This document shows positions 5,117 through 11,275 of a DNA stretch of 11,275 nt, one piece after another. Source of the stretch: Lentzea aerocolonigenes. Lineage in GTDB: Bacteria > Actinomycetota > Actinomycetes > Mycobacteriales > Pseudonocardiaceae. Every line of letters begins with the position of its first letter. Position 1 is the stretch's first letter. The stretch is taken from positions 1 through 11,275 of the forward strand of contig NZ_JYJG01000539.1 in the NCBI RefSeq assembly GCF_000955955.1, in the 5' to 3' direction. The notes beneath the pieces are model-generated. The model was not told the origin of the DNA and ran no database searches. It saw only the letters and a program-made list of their open reading frames with translations. The position numbers were made by a program, and so were the translations under genes.

Positions 5117-7774
5117 ATGTCTCCACTCACCCGGCGGACCCTGTTGGTCGGTGGTTCTGCCTTACCCCTGGCCATGTCCGCGTCGATCGGCAGAGCCGCG
5201 GCGGAGTCCGGTGAACCGACCGAGGTGCACTGGCTCGAAGGCGGTGCCCCTGCCGAGATGACCGGCGTGACGTGGGGAGTGCCGTGGCCGAAAGGACGAC
5301 TGAGGCCGGACCAGTCGTTCGGGTTGCGCACACCTGACGGAACCGCGGTCGCGATGCAGACGTGGCCGATCGGTTTCTGGCCCGACGGTTCGCTGAAGTG
5401 GAGTGCCCACACGATCGGTGCCGCACCGGCGGCCGAGCGGTACCTGCTCGCCCCTGGTCCGCCGGCGGCACCGGCGAAGGCCGTGACGGTGGTGCGGCAG
5501 GCCGGCCGGATCGTGGTCGACACCGGCGTCGCGCGTTGCGTGATCAACCGCAGCGGGCGGGTCCTGATCGACTCCGTTGCCCGTGGCGGCAAGGTCGTGG
5601 CGCGCAAGGGCGAGCTGGTGTGCCTGCGTGAGAACGAGCGGTACACCGGTGAGGTGCACAAGGTGACCGTCGAGCAGAACGGGCCGGTCCGCGCGGTGGT
5701 GCGGATCGAGGGCAAGCACCGCGCCGAACGCCGGGCTCGCGCGTGGCTGCCGTTCACCATCAGGCTGTACTTCCACGCGGGCGCCGAGAGCTTCCGCATG
5801 GTGCACAGCTTCGTCTTCGACGGCAAGGCGTCCGACGACTTCATCCGCGGCCTCGGCGTGCGGTTCCAGGTACCGATGTCCGACGAGCCGCACAACCGGC
5901 ACGTCCGGTTCGCGAGCGCGGACGGCGGCCTGTTCACCGAGGCGGTGCGCGGCATCACGGGCCTGCGCCGTGATCCTGGTGCGGCGGTCCGTGCGGCTCA
6001 GATCGCCGGGCGGGCCACGCCCGCGGTGTCCACTTGGGACACGAGGGTGAGCTCGCGGCTGCCGTTGATCCCGGCCTGGGGCGACTACACGCTGAGCCAG
6101 CTCACCGCGGACGGGTTCGAGATCCGCAAGCGGACCAAGGAGGGCTTCGGCTGGGTGCACGCCGCCGCGGGCACCAGGGCGGGCGGGTTCGGTTACGTCG
6201 GCGGGGTGAGCGGCGGGTTCGCGTTCGGGCTGAGGAACTTCTGGGAGACGCATCCGACTCAGCTCGACATCCGCGGCGCGGCCGGCGACTCGGCCGAGGT
6301 CACGCTGTGGCTGTGGTCGCCCGACGCGAGGCCGATGGATCTGCGGTTCTACCACGACGGGATGGGCATGGACACCTATCCCGAACAGCTGGAGGGCCTG
6401 GAGATCACCTACGAGGACTACGAACCGGGATTCGGTGACCCGTACGGCATCGCGCGGACCAGCGAGCTGATGTTCTGGGCGCTGGACGCCACGCCATCAG
6501 CGGAACGTCTTGCCGCACAGGCCTCCGCGGTCCGCACGCCGCCGTTGCTCGTCACCACGCCGCAACGGATGCGCGCCGCGGGTGTGTTCGGCGACTGGTC
6601 TCCCGTGGACAGGTCGACGCCGGCCAAGGCCGCGATCGAGGACCGGCTGGACTTCCTCTTCGACTACTACCGCAAGCAGGTCGGGCAGCGTCGCTGGTAC
6701 GGGTTCTGGGACTACGGCGACGTGATGCACACCTACGACAACGACCGGCACGAGTGGCGCTACGACGTCGGCGGGTACGCGTGGGACAACTCGGAGCTCA
6801 GCACCGACCTGTGGCTCTGGTACACCTACCTGCGGTCCGGGCGGGCGGACGTCTTCCGGATGGCCGAGGCGATGACGCGGCACACCGGCGAGGTCGACGT
6901 CTACCACCTCGGCAAGTACGCGGACCTCGGCACGAGGCACGGCGTGCAGCACTGGGCGGACAGCGCCAAGCAACTGCGCATCAGCACCGTGGCCAACCGC
7001 CGGTTCCTCTACTTCCTCACCGCCGACGAACGCATCGGTGACCTGATGCACGACCTGGTCGACGCGGACAAGACGTTCCTCGCGCTCGACCCGTTGCGCA
7101 AGGTCCGCACCGAACCGTACGAGCCGGACCCGAAAGCGCTGGCGATCAGCCTGGGCACCGACTGGGGCGCGCTCGCCGCCGCGTGGTTCACCGAGTGGGA
7201 ACGAGGAGGCGACCCGATCGCGAAGACCAAGCTGCTCAACACCTGCACCGCGATCGGTGAGCTGAAGAACGGGTTCATCACCGGCCAGGGCATGTACGAC
7301 CTGACCACGGGCAAGTTCGCCACGAACACGGTCGCGGTCTCCGTGTCGCACCTCAGCGCCGTGTTCGGGCTGGTCGAGATGTGCAGCGAGATCATCGCCG
7401 CGGCCGACCTGCCCGGGTTCGAACGGGCCTGGCTGCAGTACTGCACGCTCTACAACGGCACGGCCGCCGAGCAGATCGCCGCGGTCGGGCAGTCGTTCGG
7501 CAGTCTCAACCTCAAACAGGCGCACTCCCGCCTCACCGCCTACGCGGCTTTCCGGACGAACAACCCCGCGCTGGCCACTCGTGCGTGGGGTGAGCTCGAC
7601 CGCGGCGAGGCGGGCTATCCGGCGAACGGTCCTTGGCGCAGCGAGAGAATCACCGGTCCGGTCGTGCTCAACCCCGTGGACGAGGCGACCTGGGTGTCGA
7701 CGAACTCGACCGCGCAGTACGGGCTGGCGGCGATTCAGTGCCTCGCACTGGTCGGCGACAGGATGCCCGGATAG
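5117..7774 (+). CDS. Tat-exported PL26-type exo-rhamnogalacturonan lyase
   Basis: The 885-residue product starts at ATG 5117, seven bases after AAAGGGAG. It opens with a Tat signal (MSPLTRRTLLVGG, cleavage near RAAAES at 26-31). The mature protein begins with PTEVHWLEGGAP and WGVPWPKG, the hallmark of the PcRGLX/YetA-like proteins (PL26): an N-terminal RIFT barrel to about residue 110, a central beta-sandwich to about 455, and a C-terminal alpha/alpha toroid with aromatic-rich segments (RRWYGFWDYGD, YAWDNSELSTDLWLWY). Family knowledge: PL26 enzymes cleave rhamnogalacturonan-I backbone from an end by beta-elimination. Length matches the family. The gene carries a TTA leucine codon at 5162-5164 within the signal peptide. 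It is divergent from the CE12 esterase and overlaps the convergent PaaX gene by 40 bp. Activity on a related uronic-acid polymer is the main alternative. Confidence 0.85.
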   Translation: MSPLTRRTLLVGGSALPLAMSASIGRAAAESGEPTEVHWLEGGAPAEMTGVTWGVPWPKGRLRPDQSFGLRTPDGTAVAMQTWPIGFWPDGSLKWSAHTIGAAPAAERYLLAPGPPAAPAKAVTVVRQAGRIVVDTGVARCVINRSGRVLIDSVARGGKVVARKGELVCLRENERYTGEVHKVTVEQNGPVRAVVRIEGKHRAERRARAWLPFTIRLYFHAGAESFRMVHSFVFDGKASDDFIRGLGVRFQVPMSDEPHNRHVRFASADGGLFTEAVRGITGLRRDPGAAVRAAQIAGRATPAVSTWDTRVSSRLPLIPAWGDYTLSQLTADGFEIRKRTKEGFGWVHAAAGTRAGGFGYVGGVSGGFAFGLRNFWETHPTQLDIRGAAGDSAEVTLWLWSPDARPMDLRFYHDGMGMDTYPEQLEGLEITYEDYEPGFGDPYGIARTSELMFWALDATPSAERLAAQASAVRTPPLLVTTPQRMRAAGVFGDWSPVDRSTPAKAAIEDRLDFLFDYYRKQVGQRRWYGFWDYGDVMHTYDNDRHEWRYDVGGYAWDNSELSTDLWLWYTYLRSGRADVFRMAEAMTRHTGEVDVYHLGKYADLGTRHGVQHWADSAKQLRISTVANRRFLYFLTADERIGDLMHDLVDADKTFLALDPLRKVRTEPYEPDPKALAISLGTDWGALAAAWFTEWERGGDPIAKTKLLNTCTAIGELKNGFITGQGMYDLTTGKFATNTVAVSVSHLSAVFGLVEMCSEIIAAADLPGFERAWLQYCTLYNGTAAEQIAAVGQSFGSLNLKQAHSRLTAYAAFRTNNPALATRAWGELDRGEAGYPANGPWRSERITGPVVLNPVDEATWVSTNSTAQYGLAAIQCLALVGDRMPG

Positions 7775-8727
7775 ACGCCGGCGGCCATCTCGGCCACCGT
7801 GTGGGTCGCCAGCTCGGGGCGCGGCACCTCCCCGACGCGCGAGATGACGGCCCGCACGTGGTCGAGCGCTGGATCGGCGAGCCCGTCGTACGCCGCCAGG
7901 AACACCGTTCTGGCACGGGATCGCGGCCACGCGGAGGGCAGGAGGCCCTGTGGGAGGAGGGGATCGAGAGCGGGGAAGCGCCGGTAGGTGTCCATCACCG
8001 CGGTGCGGGCGCGGACCGCGGCCGCACCGGTGATGCGTCCTGCCTCGACGCGCGGCAGGACGGGTTCCCAATGCCGGATGAACGTGTCGTACGCGGCCGC
8101 GATCTCGTCGAGGTCCCACGCCTCGATCGGGTCGCGCGTGGACCACGACCGGTGTGGCAGGTGCTCTGCGCGGAAAGCGGTGATCGTGCCGTGGCTGACC
8201 AGTTCCGCGTGCGTTTCCTCGGTCAACGGATGCGGCGACACCCACACACCGTCGTAGAGTGGGGCGAAACCACGCCACCGCAACTCGGTGCGCAGGACGC
8301 TGCGTTCGGCTTTCTCCTCTTTCGGCACCGTGAAGACGACGACCGTCCACAGTCCGTCCCACCGGTCGCGCTCGGTGCCGAACGCGGCGATGGAGGTGCC
8401 GCCGAGCGACAGGTTGACAGCGGCCGCGCCGGTCAGCCGGTGGGAGCTCCGCCTGCCCGCCTTGTGGCCTTCCAGGACGCCTCGCTTGGTCAGTCCGCTG
8501 ATGGCGGCCCGCGCGGCGGCCGCGGTGACCCCGAACTCGCCCAGCAGAGCCACGATCGCCGCGGTGGGCAGCCAGGCGTGGCCGCTCAGCGTGCAGTCCG
8601 CGATCAGCGTGACCGCCAGGCCCTGGGGTGAGCTGCCGCGTTGCCGTCGGGGCAGGCGGACCACGTCGGGGAAGATCTCCTCGGCGTCGAACGGTTCGAC
8701 CACGGCGCGCGCTCCCGTCATCGACAC
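7735..8727 (-). CDS. PaaX-family transcriptional regulator
   Basis: The product has 330 residues. The N-terminal winged helix lies at about residues 33-100 (PQGLAVTLIADCTL, then FGVTAAAARAAISGLTKRG, with basic KAGRRSSHRLT as the wing). The central ferredoxin-like domain, which the family shares with Cas2, is at about 123-170 (WDGLWTVVVFTVPKE, WRGFAPLYDGVWVSPHP). The PaaX C-terminal domain, with FPALDPLLPQGLLP and WPRSRAR, is at 251-272. PaaX of E. coli represses phenylacetate catabolism and senses phenylacetyl-CoA; no phenylacetate genes are visible here, so the ligand is unknown and may be sugar-derived. The start is GTG 8727, two bases after the beta-helix stop, with ATG 8721 as an alternative; neither has a clear Shine-Dalgarno, which suggests translational coupling. 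About 30 residues precede the usual family start. The end overlaps the PL26 gene by 40 bp. Confidence 0.88.
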   Translation of the reverse strand: MSMTGARAVVEPFDAEEIFPDVVRLPRRQRGSSPQGLAVTLIADCTLSGHAWLPTAAIVALLGEFGVTAAAARAAISGLTKRGVLEGHKAGRRSSHRLTGAAAVNLSLGGTSIAAFGTERDRWDGLWTVVVFTVPKEEKAERSVLRTELRWRGFAPLYDGVWVSPHPLTEETHAELVSHGTITAFRAEHLPHRSWSTRDPIEAWDLDEIAAAYDTFIRHWEPVLPRVEAGRITGAAAVRARTAVMDTYRRFPALDPLLPQGLLPSAWPRSRARTVFLAAYDGLADPALDHVRAVISRVGEVPRPELATHTVAEMAAGVYPGILSPTSARH

Positions 8728-8729
8728 TT

Positions 8730-10388
8730 CTAGGCGGTGTGCTCGAACGCGCCGATGTCGGGTTTGCCGTTGTACAGCGGGGTTCCGGCGAAGTCACGGC
8801 CGCCGGGGTTGTCGATCCGCACCCCGCGGTCGATCGCGGGGGAGCCGGCCCGCACCTTCAGCGCGAACGCGAGGTCGAGGCGTGGCCCGGACTGCGGCGT
8901 GCCGGTGCCCTGGCCGGGGGTCGCGACGAACTTCGGGTCGCCCTTGACCGCGCTGGTGTCGTCGGCTGGGACCGGCAGGGTGCCGCTGTAGAGGTTGTTG
9001 CGGTAGTGCACGGTGGAGCTGGTGCTGATCGCCGCGTTGGCCACGGTCGAGTGGATGACGTTGTTGGTGATGGTGTAGGTCGACTGCAGGCTCTTGCCGT
9101 AGCCGTAGATCGCGTAGTTGCTGCGGGTGTTGTAGATCGTGTTGTGGTACACCGACGCGCGCGAGGCCGGATCGGAGTGCAGGTAGATCTGGTAGCGGGT
9201 GTTGCGGGCGATCACGTTGTAGCGCGCGACGACGTCACCGAAGACGAACTGGCACAACAGGATGCCGTCGCCGTTGTCGTGGACGTAGTTGTACTGGACG
9301 ACCTGCCGCGTCGTGGCCTTGTCCGGGTCGATGCCGTTGGAGTCCGCCCCACCGGCCCGCTGCTTCGTCTCGGACACCTCGTTGAACTGGATGGTCACGT
9401 CGTCGGCGAAGTAGGTCTCGATGCCGGACGTGCCGGTGCGGTTCACCACGTTGCGTTCGATCAGCGCGTGCCGGACGTTCGTGATGTACATGCCGTTGCA
9501 CCCGTACTCGGTGTTCGGGTGGCTGATGTGGTTGCCGCGGATGACGACGTTGGTGTGCGGGGCGAACTTCGGGTCGTCCGCCTTGGCCCGGTTGCCCCAG
9601 CCGGTCGCGACCGCGCCGGGAGCGTCGCCGCTGTACTGCTTGACGACGATGCCGGCGAACGACGTGTTCGCGATGACCGAGTTCTGGATGGTGATGCCGT
9701 TCAGTGCCGTCGGCGTGGCCGGTGGCGCCGACGGGTTGGGAACGCCGGTGTCGAAGACGATGCCGCCGGTCCTCTTCGAACGGTCCCAGCCCATCTGGAA
9801 CCTGATGCCCGGCTTGTCGCCCGCGGTGTCGCCGCCGATCCAGTTCACCTCGCCGGTCACGTCGTGGACGTGCACGCCGTCGACGAGGAAACCCTGCAGC
9901 TGCTTGCCGTTGTCGCCGGTGACGTGGATGCCCCGCAGGTCCTTGAGGTTCTGGCCGGGCGTGCCGGTCGCCGGCGCCGCGTTGGTCACCTCGAGGCCGC
10001 GGATCGTCCAGAACTGCTGGTTGGACAGGCGAACGGCGTCGGCGACCTGGCCCGCGCCGTCGATGCGGGGTGCCGTGCCGGTGCCGTAACCGCCGATCGT
10101 GATGGGCATGGCCGCCGTGCCGGAACCCTTGGGCCACAGCTGGCCCGTCCAGCGGCTGCCCGCTCGCAGCAGGATCTGGTCGCCGGGCTGGAACGTCGTG
10201 CTGTTGACACGGGCGAGAGAGCGCCAGGCGTGGGCGCTGTCGAGGCCGGACGCGCTGTCGTTGCCGCCCGTGGCGTCGACGTAGTACGCGGTGCCGGCCA
10301 GTGGTTCGGCGTGGGCGGTCTGCGGCACGATCGCGGTGAGCGCGACCATCATCGCAGCACAACTCCTGAACCGTTTCAACAGCCGCAT
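8730..10388 (-). CDS. Secreted right-handed parallel beta-helix protein, probable polysaccharide-acting enzyme
   Basis: The product has 552 residues. Residues 1-27 form a Sec signal peptide (MRLLKRFRS, hydrophobic core, TAHA before EP). The mature start YYVDATGGNDSASGLD with AWRSLARVN and FQPGDQILLRAG is the usual opening of beta-helix carbohydrate-active proteins (PL9-like and related pectate-lyase-fold families). From about 100 to 480 there are repeated helix turns with Asn-ladder segments, such as NVVIRGNHISH, VTIQFNEVSE, QYNYVHDNGDG and YHNTIYNTR. The C-terminal DFAGTPLYNGKPDIGAFEH cap is common in bacterial beta-helix enzymes. No catalytic set can be assigned with certainty, so lyase versus hydrolase is open. 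The start at 10388 has no Shine-Dalgarno but has a promoter-like pair placing transcription at the ATG. An internal ATG at codon 13 follows AGGAG but would lose the basic n-region. It is co-transcribed with the PaaX gene. Confidence 0.82.
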   Translation of the reverse strand: MRLLKRFRSCAAMMVALTAIVPQTAHAEPLAGTAYYVDATGGNDSASGLDSAHAWRSLARVNSTTFQPGDQILLRAGSRWTGQLWPKGSGTAAMPITIGGYGTGTAPRIDGAGQVADAVRLSNQQFWTIRGLEVTNAAPATGTPGQNLKDLRGIHVTGDNGKQLQGFLVDGVHVHDVTGEVNWIGGDTAGDKPGIRFQMGWDRSKRTGGIVFDTGVPNPSAPPATPTALNGITIQNSVIANTSFAGIVVKQYSGDAPGAVATGWGNRAKADDPKFAPHTNVVIRGNHISHPNTEYGCNGMYITNVRHALIERNVVNRTGTSGIETYFADDVTIQFNEVSETKQRAGGADSNGIDPDKATTRQVVQYNYVHDNGDGILLCQFVFGDVVARYNVIARNTRYQIYLHSDPASRASVYHNTIYNTRSNYAIYGYGKSLQSTYTITNNVIHSTVANAAISTSSTVHYRNNLYSGTLPVPADDTSAVKGDPKFVATPGQGTGTPQSGPRLDLAFALKVRAGSPAIDRGVRIDNPGGRDFAGTPLYNGKPDIGAFEHTA

Positions 10389-10394
10389 GCGTTG

Positions 10395-10424
10395 AGGCTA
10401 GGACGAAGTCGTCGATCCGGACAA
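10395..10424 (-). promoter_or_regulatory. Candidate leaderless promoter of the beta-helix gene
   Basis: On the minus strand TTGTCC (10419-10424) and TAGCCT (10395-10400) are separated by 18 bp. The ATG at 10388 begins six bases after the -10-like box, so transcription would start at or next to the start codon. This fits the absence of a Shine-Dalgarno, and leaderless mRNAs are common in actinomycetes. Each hexamer matches the consensus only partly. Confidence 0.35.
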
Positions 10425-10429
10425 TCCCA

Positions 10430-10474
10430 TCGAATCGACGTCGACCAGGCCGTTCGACGGTCATTCGATTCGAA
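10430..10474. promoter_or_regulatory. Paired TCGATTCGA sites, candidate regulator binding sites
   Basis: TCGATTCGA occurs on the minus strand at 10430-10438 and on the plus strand at 10465-10473, facing each other with centres 35 bp apart. The second is part of ATTCGATTCGAA (10463-10474), identical to 1888-1899. The first touches the -35-like box of the beta-helix promoter, so binding could block transcription. The linked PaaX-family gene is the obvious candidate binder, by inference. Confidence 0.45.
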
Positions 10475-10477
10475 CGC

Positions 10478-10500
10478 AATCGAAATGAGCCGTTTCGATT
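10478..10500. repeat. Inverted repeat AATCGAAA-N7-TTTCGATT
   Basis: Eight-base arms AATCGAAA (10478-10485) and TTTCGATT (10493-10500) are perfect complements around a 7-bp spacer. They lie 20 bp before the plus-strand ATG at 10521 and 90 bp before the beta-helix ATG. Inverted CGAA/TTCG half-sites are reported before xylan-related genes in streptomycetes, so an operator is likelier than a terminator; there is no T-tract. Confidence 0.5.
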
Positions 10501-10520
10501 CCCCGTCCGTACCCCGGGGT

Positions 10521-11275
10521 ATGAGCCTCTACAAAGGACAGCCTCTCGTGCTGAAGGTCGCGGCCGGCGCGCTGGGCCTAGTCGCGGTCGGTGCGCTCGT
10601 GGTGGCCGCTACGAGCAGCGACGGATCCGCGCTGGCCGACGGGGCGGACAAGAGCTTCTTCGTCGACATCACGAAGGTGAAGCCCAACGTCAAGAAACCC
10701 AGACCGGAGAACGACGCGACCACAGGCACCTTCACGGTCGACTGCGGCCGCAACGAGAACAAGCACTTCAACCCGGACAACTTCATCGCGCAGCCGGGTG
10801 TCCGCAACGGTGCCCAGCACCTGCACGACTACGTGGGCAACCTGGACACGGACGCGGACTCGAACAACAAGTCGCTCGAGGCGGCGGGCACGACGTGCAA
10901 GAACGGCGACAAGTCCGCCTACTTCTGGCCCGTGATCCGCATCGACGACGACGATGACCAGACCAAGACGGTGAGCTGCCCGGACGTCAAGAGCAAGCTG
11001 CCGGACGTGCCGAGCCAGGCGAAGGCGGAGGTCGACCGCAACCTGCAGCTGCTCAAGACCCAGATCGACGAGGCCGACAAGCGTCTCGCCAAGAACGAGA
11101 ACCCCCGCGACAAGAACTTCAACCAGAACGCGATCGTCGGGCCGTTGAAGGACAAGCGGGTCGCCACCATCGACCGCATCGCCATCGCGATCGGCCGCAA
11201 CGCGCAGAAGCCTCAAGGTCTCGAGAAGCTCGCGCCGTGCCAGCTCGGCGAGGGCAAGGCCAACGAGAACGAGCT
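10521..11275 (+). CDS. Exported DUF1996-like protein, C-terminus beyond the window
   Basis: The reading frame is open from ATG 10521 to the window end, giving 251 residues with no stop. Residues 1-39 form a signal peptide or signal anchor (KGQPLVLK, then a Val/Ala/Leu core, then ATSSDGSALA). The mature part carries FTVDCGRNE, HFNPDNFIAQPG and QHLHDYVGN with an H100-x-H102 pair, the pattern I associate with DUF1996 proteins, followed by KSAYFWPVIR. Residues about 155-235 are a charged, helix-rich stretch (many K, D, E) that may be an insertion before the rest of the domain. The family has no settled function. GTG 10548 is an alternative start because AAAGGA (10533-10538) sits nine bases before it; ATG 10521 lacks a Shine-Dalgarno but gives a more basic n-region. 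It may be unrelated to the pectin genes. Confidence 0.75.
   Translation, partial: MSLYKGQPLVLKVAAGALGLVAVGALVVAATSSDGSALADGADKSFFVDITKVKPNVKKPRPENDATTGTFTVDCGRNENKHFNPDNFIAQPGVRNGAQHLHDYVGNLDTDADSNNKSLEAAGTTCKNGDKSAYFWPVIRIDDDDDQTKTVSCPDVKSKLPDVPSQAKAEVDRNLQLLKTQIDEADKRLAKNENPRDKNFNQNAIVGPLKDKRVATIDRIAIAIGRNAQKPQGLEKLAPCQLGEGKANENE

Larger units (their letters stand above)
10389..10520. promoter_or_regulatory. Divergent control region before beta-helix/PaaX operon and DUF1996-like gene
   Basis: This 132-bp gap holds a candidate promoter for the beta-helix gene, a cluster of TCGATTCGA-type sites and an inverted repeat with CGAAA/TTTCG arms, each listed separately. TCGACGTCGA (10435-10444), a perfect 10-bp palindrome, overlaps one of the sites. 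No clear promoter for the plus-strand gene was found. Confidence 0.55.

Noticed and set aside
4288..5958. Open frame of 556 codons on the minus strand spanning the esterase and the start of the lyase gene
   Set aside because: It crosses the divergent promoter region and lies out of frame with the esterase; no motif supports it.
6497..8797. Open frame of 766 codons on the minus strand across the PL26 and PaaX genes
   Set aside because: It shadows two genes with clear family motifs and its translation is Arg/Pro-rich without recognisable features.
9235..10479. Open frame of 414 codons on the minus strand overlapping the beta-helix gene
   Set aside because: Arg/His-rich translation in another frame of a gene that has a signal peptide and beta-helix repeats.
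10478..10500. Rho-independent terminator reading of the inverted repeat
   Set aside because: The stem is AT-rich and short, no T-tract follows, and it lies between divergent starts where no transcript needs to end.

Overview
The window is GC-rich, densely coded DNA with Tat signal peptides, GTG starts and many high-GC third positions, which points to an actinomycete. A Pseudonocardiales-type genome (Lentzea, Saccharothrix or Kutzneria-like) is a guess from general feel; the sequence alone does not fix the genus. No tRNA, rRNA, CRISPR array, transposase or IS end was seen.

Layout. Positions 1-148 (minus) hold the start of a Tat-exported protein that runs out of the window. Just upstream of it on the same strand is a secreted GH30-type glycosidase (174-1667). 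A 254-bp divergent control region with several palindromes follows, then a YicI-type GH31 alpha-xylosidase (1922-4156, plus). Its stop overlaps, tail to tail, a secreted SGNH/CE12 rhamnogalacturonan acetylesterase (4149-4985, minus). A second divergent region (4986-5116) carries a perfect 16-bp palindrome and leads to a Tat-exported PL26-type exo-rhamnogalacturonan lyase (5117-7774, plus). That gene overlaps by 40 bp the end of a PaaX-family regulator (7735-8727, minus), which lies 2 bp downstream of a secreted right-handed parallel beta-helix protein (8730-10388, minus). A third divergent region (10389-10520) contains CGAA/TTCG-type repeats and leads to a partial DUF1996-like exported protein (10521 to the end, plus).

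How it works together. The enzymes fit a gene set for dismantling plant pectin, especially rhamnogalacturonan-I. The CE12 esterase would remove acetyl groups from the backbone, the PL26 lyase would cut the backbone from its ends, the GH30 enzyme would trim galactan side chains, and the beta-helix protein is probably another polysaccharide-acting enzyme. The GH31 enzyme has no signal peptide and would remove alpha-xylose from imported oligosaccharides. No sugar transporter is present in the window.

Regulation is the most interesting part. LacI-type palindromes with central CG lie in two of the divergent regions, yet no LacI-family gene is in the window. The 9-mer TCGATTCGA occurs once before the GH31 gene and twice (once per strand) before the beta-helix/PaaX pair, and the first two share a 12-mer. 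This suggests that the PaaX-family protein may control its own operon and the alpha-xylosidase. All regulatory claims are inference from sequence pattern.
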